64,000 bases of DNA from assembly GCA_947095585.1 (NCBI GenBank), contig OX352761.1, positions 23,465,777 to 23,529,776 on the forward strand, in the 5' to 3' direction. Below are positions 1 to 10,567 of the stretch, one piece after another. Under the pieces are notes generated by a model. That model saw nothing but the letters and a program-made list of their open reading frames with translations. It ran no database searches and was not told the DNA's origin. A program made the position numbers and the translations under genes. Source of the stretch: Nephrocerus scutellatus. Lineage: Eukaryota; Arthropoda; Insecta; Diptera; Pipunculidae. Positions within the stretch are counted from its first letter, which is position 1. Each line of letters starts with the position of its first letter.

Positions 1-340
1 TAACTTATTTCATTAGAGCAGTTATAAAAATTTCCGAGTATTTTTCCCCATATTTTTGAAGTAAAACTTTTTTACGCGCGATGGGAGTAAAATTTCAAGA
101 TTGCTACTAAGGCTTATAGAAAAACCTTCTTTTTGAAAACCCGAATTCCAAAAGTCCAAAAAAACCGGTTTAGCCAGTTTTCGAATTTTTGTCAAAAAAA
201 TAGAATAGGGAAAAATATTTGATTTAATTTATATAAAACAACAAAAAACGAAATCAATATCAAAGTCAAAATATAAAAAAAAATTGAGGTGTGTGTGGGC
301 ACAACACGAATTTCTTTTACGGACGGAGCCAGAATCTTCA
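1..340. other. AT-rich sequence without a gene
   Basis: Very AT-rich with homopolymer A and T runs. Small open frames here have no recognisable protein character. Nothing supportable is seen. Confidence 0.6.
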
Positions 341-344
341 GTAA

Positions 345-495
345 ATGTAATTGGGGTTCTTTTAGGGTCTTTTGGGGTTTTTTTGGGGTTTTTTCGGGAG
401 TCTTTTAGAAGTCTTTTGGGAGTTTTTTTGAGGTCTTTTGAGGGATTTTTGGAGGTCATTTGGGGTTATTTGGAGGTCATTTGGGGGTCTTTTTG
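345..495. repeat. G-rich minisatellite (unit ~10-11 bp)
   Basis: Degenerate tandem repeats of a unit close to TTTTGGGGGTC, varied as TTTTGAGGTCT and TTTTAGAAGTC. The apparent protein across it (RSFGVIWRSFGG and similar) is translated repeat and not a gene. The same minisatellite occurs in the opposite orientation at 20125-20330. A DNA transposon begins immediately at its right edge (496). Confidence 0.7.
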
Positions 496-1716
496 AGGGT
501 TATCCATTTCGCGGTTTCAAAAGTATAGGGCTGAAATTCGACATCTGTCAAACTAAGTTGTTAAAACAATTTTTTTTTTCAGTTGAAAGTCTGACATTTA
601 CGAAAATGGATCGCTTAACTATCGCACAACGCTTGAAAATTGTAAAAACCTACTACAAAAATGGTGGTTCTGCCACAGCCACATATCGTGCTTTAAGAGG
701 AGATTATGGTTTACATAATCGTCCAACTACGCAAGCAATTGGCAAAATTGTGAAGAAATTAGAAGAGACTGGATCGGTTACAGATATTGTAAGGCCTGTG
801 CATCATCGTTTCGCTCGTACCACTGAAAATATCGCTGCTGTAAGTGAAAGTGTTGCCGAAGACCCGAATGTGCCGATTCCTCGTCGTTCTCAGGAATTAG
901 GACTGTCTTACGGCACATTATGGCGTATTTTGCATTTGGATCTACACCTACATCCATATAAAATCCAGCTCACACAACAACTGAAGCCAGCTGACCATTC
1001 ACAACGTCGTAGATACGTCGAATGGGTGCTTGAACAACAGGCGGTGGACGGCGATTTTTCGAACAAAATATTCTTCCGCGACGAAGCACATTTCTCACTC
1101 GGTGGGTATGTTGACAAAAAAAATTGTCGTATTTGGGGTTCTGAGAATCCTCAAGTAATTGAAGAGAGGCCATTACATCCACAAAAAGTCACTGCTTGGT
1201 GCGTTCTTTGGTCCGGAGGTGTGATTGGACCTTACTTCTTCGAAAACGACAATGGAACGACTGTCACCGTCAATTCGGAGGTTTATGGTCATATGCTAAC
1301 CGATTTTTTTTTGCCTGCTATTGAAGAATACGACTTAGAAAATATGTGGTTTCTCGTCGTGGCGATATCAACTGGCCACCAAGATCATGCGATTTGACAC
1401 CGCTTGACTTTTTTTTGTGGGGCTAGGCGAAAGACCGTGTTTATGCAGATAAACCTTTAACTCTTGAGCACTTAAAACCCAATATTCGTCAAGTTATGGC
1501 TGAGATACCGCCCAATATGTGTCAAAAAGTGGTCAAAAATTACCTCAAAAGAATTGATGCTTGCAACAATTCGCGTGGTGGTCATTTAAATGATGTAGTA
1601 TTTCACACATAATGTCAACGTTCAAACTTTATAATAAAAAAGAAATATCATGATAAAAAATATTTTATATGTGTTTTATTTACGTTTACTTTTGAAACCG
1701 CAAAATGGATAACCCT
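496..1716 (+). mobile_element. Tc1/mariner-superfamily transposon with 30-bp TIRs
   Basis: Terminal inverted repeats are visible at 496-525 (AGGGTTATCCATTTCGCGGT and onward) and 1687-1716, differing at about one position over 30 bp. TA follows the right TIR at 1717-1718. The left flank is TG, so one copy of the TA target duplication has probably mutated. Inside is one DUF4817-type transposase relic. The element inserted at the edge of a G-rich minisatellite. Confidence 0.8.
606..1612 (+). pseudogene. DUF4817/DDE_3-type transposase, internally deleted
   Basis: The reading starts MDRLTIAQRLKIVKTYYKNG at 606. This is the N-terminal helix-turn-helix of the DUF4817-containing transposases that are abundant in insects. 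The first catalytic Asp is present in FRDEAHFSLGGY. The segment that should hold the second Asp (QQDGA-type motif) is missing: the frame runs from NMWF straight into bases that in another frame read SRRGDINWPPRSCDLTPLDF. About 30 residues are lost (estimate from family layout) with a frameshift near 1345, and a stop follows in FFLWG*AKDRVY. The C-terminus GGHLNDVVFHT ends at 1612. It cannot be active as it stands. Confidence 0.85.
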
Positions 1717-1832
1717 TATATTAATTTTTTTTAAATTCTCTATATTAATTTCACTTGCGTGGCTTCAATAGCAGGCAAAAAAAGCATTCAAAAGCATTTT
1801 TGTGGGAAATATTGAGAAAAAAGTTATCCGCA

Positions 1833-2833
1833 ATGGAATTCAAGCGTAATAGTGTGATTGCTCTGTATTTGGCTGGAAAACCACAGCCGCAGATTGTTAA
1901 CCAGTTAAAACGTCTGCATGTGAATAAAGTGCTTGTGTATCGCACCATAAGTCGTAATAACGATACTGGTAGCATTGCGAAACGCCATGGTGGTGGACCG
2001 AAACGCGCTGCAACATCGCCGGATATCATTCGGAGGGTGAAGGCCAAATTGGCTTGGAATCCGCGCCGTAGCGGCAGAAAAATGACTCGTGAGGCGAACA
2101 TTTCGCTCGAACGGATGCAGCACATATTGAAAGATCATCTTGTACTAAGGCATGGTCTCACCGATGCTCAAAAAAAAGTTAGAGTGGAAAGAGCAAAGGA
2201 GTTGTTACGCTTGCACGAAAGTGGCGATTTGCCGAATTTGGTTTTCTCCGATCAGTCACCGTTCGTTATTGAGCAATATGTGAACAAGCAAAATGACCGG
2301 CCGTTCTACTGAAAATTTGGACCAACGGATTGCCACTCGAAACCAAGCGCCGCCAATGGTGATGGTTTGGGCCGCCATAACGGCCGAAAGCCGTTCACCA
2401 CTCGTTTTTTTTGTTGGACCGTGGCATCAAGATAAATGCTCAAATTTATCGGGATCAATTGTTGAAGGGAGCGTTGAAGCCTTGGGCACAAAAACATTTT
2501 AGCCGCAGAGCCTGGACATTTCAACAGGACACAGCGCCGAGTCATAAAGCGCCCGTCAAACAAGATTAGCTGAGAAACAACGTTTCGCGGTTCATTTCCA
2601 CTGCCCAATGGCCATAAAATTCACCGGATGCAAATCCGCTAGATTTCTCGGTTTTGGGTATTTTGAAGAGCAAAGTTGGGACAATAAAATACCAAAGTGC
2701 CGATCATCTCAAGCAAGCGCTTCGCCGGGAATGGTCCAAAATACCGCAGAGCCACTTTCGTGCTGCATGCAATAGCTTTGTCGGCCGGTTGAAAGCCATA
2801 ATCGCGGCTAAGGGTGGCCAAATCGACTGCTAA
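1833..2833 (+). pseudogene. maT-like (DD37D) mariner-superfamily transposase relic
   Basis: Starts MEFKRNSVIALYLAGKPQPQ (HTH) and continues through KMTREANISLERMQHILKD, LTDAQKKVRVERAKELLRLH and FSDQSPFVIEQYVNKQNDR. After a frameshift near 2310 it reads APPMVMVWAAITAESRSPLVF, then FQQDTAPSHKAPVKQD, SPDANPLDFSV and a C-terminus KAIIAAKGGQIDC ending at 2833. Counting residues from the Asp of QQD to the Asp of PLD gives 37 between them, the DD37D spacing of the maT family. Damage includes two frameshifts, stops in the second-to-third Asp segment, loss of a few residues before HGLTDAQ, and FSDQ where relatives have FSDE. I could not pair terminal repeats; the left end seems lost. Confidence 0.8.
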
Positions 2834-2935
2834 TGCAATTCGAAAATTTAAATATTTGTGAACATTTTTTACTTTGATTCAATAAAATTCATCAAAAACT
2901 AAAAATTCTGTGGCGTTTTGTTTTGGTCACACTTC

Positions 2936-3200
2936 GTGTCAGTCTCCCTATATAAATTTTTCTCCGATTGACAACGCTTTTAGTAAAAAATTTTAAGTGG
3001 CCCCAAGGCCGAGGGGCTTCCGTATAAATTTTTAAAAATTAGCCCAATTTTCTTTAAATTTTGTAGACATGTGTATCTCCGATGGAAACACTTTTTGTAA
3101 AAATTTTGGAGTGGTCATGATAAGGGGGCACTTTGCACTTTGTGTATCAATTAGAGAATTTACACGAAAAATTTGAATTTTTATGGGTTGTTTTTTTAAA
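2936..3200. repeat. ~120-bp monomer dispersed repeat, copy 1
   Basis: Contains two partial monomers with the phrases CTCCGATTGACAACGCTTTT, GGCCGAGGGGCTTCCGTATA and ACATGTGTATCTCCGATGGA. It ends in an AGAGAATTTACACGAAAAAT block and TTTTTATGGGTTGTTTTTTT. The same phrases in the same order recur near 4.1, 11.6, 39.1 and 40.2 kb. It directly abuts a retrotransposon relic on its right. Confidence 0.7.
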
Positions 3201-3227
3201 TTATGCGCTCGCCACACTTTGTATAGT

Positions 3228-3928
3228 GAGTAGTAAGCAGAGCGCGCCTTGTTTATGCGGGCTGTCACGTTTGATTCGGATCCGCCGTTCTTAGTAATTA
3301 GGCTCCCTAAGTTGCTAAATTTCTCCACGTCTTCAATGACTTTCGTTGCATCGTTGGTGGTTACAGATAATTCGTGGTTATCGGACGTTCCGATTTGCAA
3401 AAGCTTCGTGTTTGAGTAGTTAAGCCTTAAGCTGACCTGTTCAGCATTATAAATCAACCTCTCAAGCTTATGCGTCATATCGTCCAATCTGTGAGTCATC
3501 ATGCTGATATCGTCAGCGTAGTCGAGATCGTGACCGGAATTCAACGCACTGTTCAATAATGATCCGCAGGGTGTTTATGTGGTTTACACGGTAGGATCCA
3601 GTGCGGAAATCTGCTTATTCGGCAGCAAGTGTATCTTCCAGATGTTCCCTAATTCGCTCAAGTACTACTTTGGCTATTACCTTTGCAACTGCAAGAAGAA
3701 CGCAAATACCCCTCTAGTTTTCGCACTCCATAAGACTACCTTTTTAGGGAACCTTGACAATCATTCCCTTCTTCCACTCGTCGGGGAAACTTTCTGCCTC
3801 CTAAGCTTTCTCTACAAGAGGATATAAAAGCTCTGCTGGTATCGTTGGAGCGGCACGCAGAAGCTGTGCGGCTATACCTTCTAGTCCATACCGTAGACCC
3901 TTGACGCCAATGCCTCTGACCCAAGGTT
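3228..3928 (-). pseudogene. RTE-like non-LTR retrotransposon relic with internal deletion
   Basis: Reading leftward, 3928-3560 encodes the pre-RT segment (PDEWKKGMIVKVP-type, from frames with shifts), and 3556-3228 encodes the RT active-site block LDYADDISMMTHRLDDMTHK followed by KINKARSAYYSLYKVWRAH-like sequence. The upstream part is nearly base-identical to 29260-29600. Near 3540 that sequence jumps straight to the YADD block, so the roughly 300 bp that lie between them in the 28.4-30.7 kb copy are absent. The C-terminal end is lost against the monomer repeat at 3200. Confidence 0.75.
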
Positions 3929-4069
3929 CTTGTACAAGGACGATGTCTAACTGCTCCTTGAACAGGAAGACCTGCATATTATCAGAGCTTAAGATTAATC
4001 TGCAATAACCTAGACATTGTAGAGGGACCTGCCACCAAAGGATCTATACTGTATCTGTCGTGGAAACTT

Positions 4070-4255
4070 GCGATCAATTTTTAAACCACTTCCCAAAACA
4101 CGATTTCATTGAAATTTTGCACACATGTGTATTTTCGGAGACAACACGTTCTATTAAAATTGAGGGCCCAAATAAATTTTTTTAAAATTACCCGATTTTC
4201 TTTGAATGTTAAAAAAATGTGTATCTCCGATGGACAAAGTTTTTTGTAAATTTTT
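4070..4255. repeat. ~120-bp monomer dispersed repeat, copy 2
   Basis: About one and a half monomers: TTGCACACATGTGTATTTTC, then GGGCCCAAATAAATTTTTTT, TTACCCGATTTTCTTTGAAT and TGTGTATCTCCGATGGACAA. Order and spacing follow the copies at 2936 and 39035. The terminal TTTTTATGGGTTG block is missing. Confidence 0.6.
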
Positions 4256-4324
4256 TATTCTAACAATGTATACTTTCTTAAATTATTTAAGCCATACTGA
4301 TAGGAAGGTCGTCAAATATTAAAC

Positions 4325-4520
4325 AAAATTTTTTAAAATTTTATTAACAAACACGATTATTTCGATAGATGCTCTTGAATACATTTTTTTTTGATAAATA
4401 CAGTATTCAAGCCTATTTGATGTACTAAAAATATATGGCACAATATTTGTGCATTCGAGATAGTGCAGCTTTTCTTACTACTACTATACGTATGAAAAGG
4501 GTTGCATGATGACTCAGAGA
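4325..4520. repeat. Half copy of the fold-back element family
   Basis: Shares an ordered series of phrases with 44160-44660: ACACGATTATTTCGATAGAT, AATACAGTATTCAAGCCTAT, GGCACAATATTTGTGCATTC, GAGATAGTGCAG and a following TACGTATGAAAAGGGTTGC. The inverted partner is absent here, so this is a single arm or a truncated copy. The small minus-strand open frame over it has no protein signature. Confidence 0.55.
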
Positions 4521-4569
4521 AAGGCGTAGGAACATTGATGATCTGCGCCAGCACTATTGTTATATCCGA

Positions 4570-7010
4570 TCACAGCTTAGGACGGCTATAAAGGCAAGTA
4601 AACGCAGATGCCTCAGGGAACTGTGTCAACAAGTTGAACAAGACACCTGGGGTAGACCGTACAGAACGGTAATGGCAAAAGTTAAGGGTAACCCCCCCTC
4701 GTGCCCAATAATGCTGAATAGTATTGTAAACGTATTGTTCCCGCAACAAATAGAACACGACTTTAATGTAGGGATAGGTAATCCCGATGAAAAAATTGCG
4801 CCCGTGATGGCCGATGAAGTTCTCCAGGCTGCCAGAAAGGTAGGCAATAACAAGACCCCAGGAACAGATATAATACTCCTAACGTGGCATTAAAATCCGC
4901 AATTAGGAACTATCCAAATATGTTTGCAAACATGCTTGACTCATGCATAAAAGAAGGGGTGTTCCCAGCGGAGTGGAAAAAACAAAGACTTGTCCTACTC
5001 CCTAAAGGGAAAAAACCACCAGACGAACCATCCTCATACCGTCCTATATGTATGCTCGATACAACGGGCAAAATCTTAGAAAGAATTATCGGCGGTAGGC
5101 TACAGGAAGCCTAAGTTTCGACTGTTCCGCCCCATCGTCGAATCAGTAATGTTGTATGGCTGCAGTACTTGGAAGTTGGATACCACTACCACGACAAGCT
5201 GCAATCTTTAGTAAGCAAATGCCTATAGGTATCATCTTGAGGATTTTGTGGCCCAATCGTATATCAAATAAGAACCTATAGACGTTATAGTACGAAGGAG
5301 AAGGTGGAAGTGGATTGGACACAGACTACTGCGCGACGACAACTCTATTACGCAATATGCCATGCAGTGCTACCCGTTCACCCAAATAGGTAGAAAAGCG
5401 GGACGCCCTAGGAGGACGTGGCGCAGGACAGTCGTGGAGGAACCGGGACCTTGAGAATGAGTTGGAGGCAGTTCAAACGCGTTGCGGAAAACAGAAGAAG
5501 ATGGTGCGTAGGCGTTGTTGGCACTCTATGCCCTTCCAGGGGTGAAAGGATTTAAGAAGAAGTAGAATTTGAAGTAGTGCATTTCTATAACTACTATAGA
5601 AGCCGATATCAACATGGAATTAGAAAAAAGCGATAGATGGGAAAAGGTGGAAGGGAGGAACAAAAAAGTATTGCACCATAGTCACCCGCGATATCAAGAA
5701 TGCTTTTCATTCAGCCAAATGGAGTTGTATATTCAATGAACTACGTCGGAGAGAGGTCCCGTCGTACATTCTGAGGATGGTGGCAGATTACTTCAGTAAC
5801 AGAATTCTGCTATGCACAACACCGACAATGGCTTGAAGGAATATAAGGTTACCGGAGGAGTTCCATAGGGGTCTGTGCTAGGCCCATTATTATGGAATAT
5901 AATGTATGATGGCATATTTAGGCTCCAAATACCTGAAGAGGCAGAGATTGTCGGTTTTGCAGATGACATCGTTGTGGCAAAACACAAAGAGGAGATAGCT
6001 GCAATATGTAATGCAACAATTAGGACTATCCAGGATTGGCTGACGTCAATCGGATTACAGTTGGCAGAACGTAAAACTGAAGTTCTACTAATATCCAGTA
6101 GAAAATAAGAGAGACAATAACCTTTGTAGTTGGTAATTGTTCGATTATATCTAAGCCATCAATTAGATACCTGGGAATGGTAATTGATACGAAACTCTGA
6201 TTCAAAGAGCATATAAAGGCTGCCAGCAATAAAGCAGAGACTGTCTGTTCAGCACTGTCTCGAATTATGCCTAACACTGGAGGAGCAAGGCAAACAAGAA
6301 GAAAGCTATTGGCTAATATTGTCTCATCCATGCTTTTATACGGAGCGCCAATTTGGGCTGACGCAATGGATAAGGTTAGCTACTGGCGAAAGATGTCATC
6401 TATCCAGCGATTGAGTGCTCTAAGAGTGATCTGTGGCTTTAGAACCATCTCGAGCGATGCAGCGTTTGTGGTTGCTGGTATGCTCCCAATCGACTTACTG
6501 GCCAAGGAACGTCAGATTATTTATAGGCGCCGCGGGTATCTTACAAGAGCCGAGAACCGCAAAACAGCACACGCCGAAGCAGTTAGAAGCTGGCAAAGAA
6601 GATGGGTCCAGTCAACTTAGGGTAGATGGACCCATAGATTAATACCATCTATAGAATTATGGACCGGTAGAAGTCATGGAGAAGTAGACTTCTATCTAAC
6701 CCATTTTTTAACTGGGCATGAGTGCTTCCGCTCATACCTCTTTAAATACAAACAGGCGAGAGTTCACCCGACTGTACTTTATGTGAGGGTATACCAGAAG
6801 ATGTGGAACATGTTTTCTTTCATTGTCCGCGTTTTGCACGAGTAAGACAGGATGTGTCAGAGCAAATAGGGCACACTATTTCGCCAGAAAACATAGTTAA
6901 TTCTATGCTACAAAATGAGGAGATATGGAACGCAATCAGTGGAATGTCTTCCAGAATAATGCAGCGCCTACGGTGTCTCGAGCGTGAGAGGAGGAATGAA
7001 GAAGGGTAAC
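4570..7010 (+). pseudogene. R1-clade non-LTR retrotransposon ORF2 relic
   Basis: Order along the strand: KASKRRCLRELCQQVEQDTW (4590) with WGRPYRTVMAKVKGN; the fingers motif VALKSAIRNYPNMFANMLDS (4884) and SSYRPICMLDTTGKILERII; a foreign insertion at 5115-5560; IKNAFHSAKWSCIFNELRRR; SVLGPLLWNIMYDGIFRLQI with catalytic FADD (5875-6000); thumb and RNH-like region IRYLGMVIDTKL, LYGAPIWADAM and SALRVICGFRTIS; and a C-terminal zinc knuckle CTLCEGIPEDVEHVFFHCPR (about 6775-6830) ending ERERRNEEG* at 7008. The CCHC ending and PICLLD/KILER wording are typical of the R1 clade. At least four frameshifts and several stops make it dead. The endonuclease half is missing to the left. Confidence 0.85.
5115..5560 (+). 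mobile_element. 3' tail of an RTE-like retrotransposon nested in the R1 relic
   Basis: The sequence reads VESVMLYGCSTWKL, then RRRRWKWIGHRLLRDDNSIT, GRPRRTWRRTVVEE and RRWCVGVVGTLCPSRGERI, ending in an AAGAAGAAG-like tail near 5550. This is the C-terminus typical of RTE-like elements and does not belong to R1. R1 coding resumes just after it, but a short piece of R1 fingers seems lost. Short 5'-truncated copies with A-rich tails are the normal product of target-primed reverse transcription. Confidence 0.7.
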
Positions 7011-7159
7011 ACGGCAAAATAATGTGAATAAAGAAGAAGAACGAAATATCAAAAATGAAAGTGCAGCCATCGCTGAGAGCCTTCCCGTGATGAAATGCCT
7101 AACGGTAGTCCCGCGGGACTGGCTATGAATTAATAAGAGGATTGGTTTTACTCAGTAAG

Positions 7160-7535
7160 AATCTGATTCTCGCACATGTTAATGCTCAAGGTGCACATGT
7201 GCATGTGCACATGAAGATTTCCAACCTCCTCCATAAAAAAAAGCACGATGACTCAGTGTTCCTGCAGCAACAGTGCAACAAAAAACAACACGTGGAATGG
7301 ATGCACCTAATTTTGTGAGTCGTATTCACAACATCGAATGGCCACATAAAATTGCTGATGAATGTGGACACATGAAAATAGTGTCCACTCAGAAATTAAA
7401 GTACTTCTTGGTAAGTCCTGCTGAAGCAGATTATGCCCTGACGTGAAGTGGTTCCACGTGTAGTTTTGTTGCACTGTTGCTGCAAGACGTGAAGTGATGT
7501 AAGGTCAAAAGTACGTCTCTTCACATTAAAACGCT
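7160..7535. repeat. Fold-back element family, short copy with inverted arms
   Basis: TGCAGCAACAGTGCAACAAA at 7263-7282 is mirrored by TTTGTTGCACTGTTGCTGCA at 7465-7484, with CACGTGG and CCACGTG extending each arm. The outer AAGGTCAAAAGTACGT at about 7502 matches phrases in the 43.9-45.0 kb fold-back. The short ACATGTGCATGTGCACATG run at 7195-7212 is a separate local palindrome. Confidence 0.6.
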
Positions 7536-7559
7536 ATGTACACCGCATGGGGTGAAAAT

Positions 7560-9000
7560 AGACCCCGCATGGAGGGAAACCCCCTCGATTCGATACGATT
7601 TTTTCACGAAATCAACCAAGGAATTACCTCTTTAAGTATTTGCCACCTTAACGGATACACTCTGCATATATAGAGCCACTGCGCATACCTTAGCAATTAT
7701 GCAGCTGCTACTTAAAAAGTCACACAAAATATTGCTGCACCTAAATTCTAAAGATTCCTAATCATAATTCCCATCAGGCAGGACTGTGTTCTAAAGCAGT
7801 TCTCCTCGATTCGCATAATCTTAATTTGATCGCAGTGACTAAATCGTGTTTAGTGTGCGATAATCGGGAACAGTAGGAATGCACCTGAGGGAAATTACCA
7901 TTTTCACATAGACTATCATCAGAGTCACGGACTAACATCTTCTTTTTCTACGAGGCGTTTTAATCTGAGATTATACGCAGACACTGGTATACGGGTAATA
8001 CTCCGGCCGGGCTGCCGAGATGCAAGGCGCTGCACGCATCACACCGCAACGCAATGGGAAAATTGCCAAATAATCAGTTAGCATGCTGGCTGTCGCTGGC
8101 GGTGCGACGCGTCTATACAGAGCAGATATTGTCGTCATTTCGATTTGGATCGCATTTTGGCAAATGGCTGCACGAAAGCGAACCTGAGCATTGCCGCGTC
8201 TAGCGTTGATTGAGCCTTAAAACCGAATGCACATTCATTCGCCAGCCACACGGCCGGCGGTTCCCTTATTAAATTTGAATAAACAAAAGCGGCACAAAAA
8301 CAACACAACAGCCGTGGAAAACATGAGCAAACAAAAAATAGTGCAGCCAAATGCACTTGCTCTGCTATTTGTGTGTGTACTCGATGGTACAACACCATGC
8401 ATCATATGCAAATATGTGCACATGCACTGCACATTCATGTGCGTGCTCAGTGATTCATTTCCGTCGATGCATAAAGTTCTGGCGCGGAGCTCCTCACTGT
8501 TTGGTGTTTGGTTCCGTTGCAGTACTCTCTCCGTCATATGTGTCATGAGCACAAAACTCAGTCAGTTGCAATTTCTGATGCAGTTTGCGGGCAAAGGCTG
8601 CTGAAAAGTGTGGGTGTGTGCCATATACATCAGATGCAAGCATATGGGATGTGGCGTGTAACCACATCACCAACACCGCCACCGCCTATGGTTATAGTTA
8701 CGTTAGAATGCAAAATCACAACAACACAATTATTACAAACATCAAAGGAGAGTGTGCGGTTTGTCGCCCTTACCGACATTAATTTGGCTCAGCTCTATAT
8801 TATGTCACCGGCAGGTTATGGCAGGAATGGCAGAAAAACACGAACAATGTTTACCGCAGAGGAGCGCGAGGCACACGCTGCACATTTAGTGTCTAAATTT
8901 GTAAGATTGGCCTTTCTTTTCAGAAATGAAATGTTACAAATTAGGAAAAGGCTTGAAGGTAACTGGGAATCTATAATCAAATAATGCAAAGAAAAAGATA
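7560..9000. other. Unclassified sequence, no supportable gene
   Basis: More mixed composition than its surroundings. Overlapping open frames of 60-160 codons at 8135-8984 occur on both strands without domains, conserved motifs or coherent codon use. I treat them as chance. Nothing recognisable as a TE was seen. Confidence 0.5.
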
Positions 9001-9017
9001 TTATTTGTACTTTATAA

Positions 9018-9092
9018 GCGTTATTAGTGGGTGGGGTGGGGGTTTGATCATCGAAGCCCACTCCACACCACCCCCTCCCCCCCACTATCAAT
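9018..9092. repeat. G/C-run hairpin
   Basis: TTATTAGTGGGTGGGGTGGG at 9020-9039 can pair with CCCCCTCCCCCCCACTATC and AATAA at 9071-9094. The G-rich arm has three runs of three to five G and the loop side adds more, so a quadruplex is conceivable. It could be the remnant of a small hairpin element. Confidence 0.5.
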
Positions 9093-9094
9093 AA

Positions 9095-9728
9095 CATATA
9101 AGGAACATCTTTGTGTTGTGTATATTTGAACCATCACGTCTTTGAAAGAACGAGATTCAATTCACGAGCTGCTTTCTTTATGAAGTGGACTCAGCAATGC
9201 TGATAACAATATCTTGAAAACCTTCTAGGGTCGGTATTTTGACTCCAGGATTTACTCAAAGCTCGAAGAAGCCAATCGCACCGAATATAGTCCGGGTCCC
9301 TTCTTATAGAGTTTTCTGGTCTCCTAATTGCTTCTGTATAAGGCTACCGTGAAGGCTGTGGATGAAAACCTTCTCTATGTGCAGAAATTCACGCTCGTAA
9401 CTTTATTTAAGTGAGACAATTTACTAGGGTTGTCTGAAAAGTAATAGCCCTGGAGACATGAAAACATAACTATTTTGGACTAAACTCAATTTATTTTGGT
9501 TGGATACACTTCCTTCAATGGTTCTTACATTTTTTTTATGTACTCGTACGATACGATTTGTCGAGGTCCTCAAAATAGGCTACATGAAATAAGTCCCAAT
9601 GAAATAAATCCCAAGAAAAATAAAATAACTCGCAAAAATTTCGAAAATGAAGGATTATGAAATAACATCCAAATCAAGAAATTAAATAAGTCTCAAAATT
9701 TGGGGTTTATTTTATTGTGAAACAAGAC
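9095..9728. other. Unclassified AT-rich sequence
   Basis: No coding signal. GTTGTCTGAAAAGTAATAGC at 9430 resembles mariner-type termini, but no partner was found. At 9587-9700 a degenerate ATGAAATAAGTCCCAA phrase repeats two or three times. Confidence 0.4.
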
Positions 9729-10567
9729 TAAAGGTGTGTCCACACCGAAGGAAACATTGCTTAAGAACCATTTCTGAAATGTCTTCTCATTGTTGCCAAT
9801 TTGCTTCAGAAACATTTCTTTTGGTGTGCATGAAAACAAAAGTAAAAAAAATAACCCATACGCATTCTTTAATGGCACACTCGGTGCATGGGAACAAAAA
9901 ATATAAAACATCTCCAATAGCATAATTTATGACCGGCGGTCGTTCGCCTATGAAAATAAATATGCAATCTAAACATCATGGGCAAACGAGCGCCGGCCGC
10001 TTAGAACGCTAATTACCCTTTCCATGCATTGAGCTGAGTAAGCGGCGCATGGAAATGGTAATGAAATATTAAGGTCGATCGCTTGTAGAAACAAATATGT
10101 CAACGCAGCGAATGTCAATAGGCGAACGAACCCAAAAACACTTGACGCGGTCGGTCATATATTACATACGTACATACATACACTATGCTGATAAAGCGAT
10201 ATTATGTAAAATATGAATATCGATGAGTAGGCATTCCAGAGTCGATGCATGGTCGAAAATCGATCAATTTTTTTCGTATTCACTGAATAAAATCATCTTC
10301 ACACCTAACGTTGAACAATAATCATCGAGTTTTCATTTATTAAAGCATCATACCAGTTCGGTATTCTGACTCCCTAGAGAGCTCCGGCTTTTGGGTTTAC
10401 GTTGACACGGCAACACGCCTAACGAGTCAGATATCGAGCTTGGTATATAAATCCTTTTAAAATTAACGGCAAAGTTGTTCCAACAAATTAGGACAACTTT
10501 ACAAATGAAATGTTTCCGCAATGTTTCTGTAATGTTTCTGTTTTATCCATTATTCACTTAGTTAAAG

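Noticed and set aside
284..496. Open frame rich in Phe, Gly and Arg
   Set aside because: Translation of the G-rich minisatellite.
8227..8984. Overlapping frames of 125 and 158 codons, plus a GTAAGA...TTTCAG pair at 8900
   Set aside because: No domain, no coherent codon use, and frames on both strands are equally open. The splice-like words are common by chance.
9425..9560. Possible mariner end (TTGTCTGAAAAGTAATAG)
   Set aside because: No inverted partner, no transposase and no TA pair found nearby.
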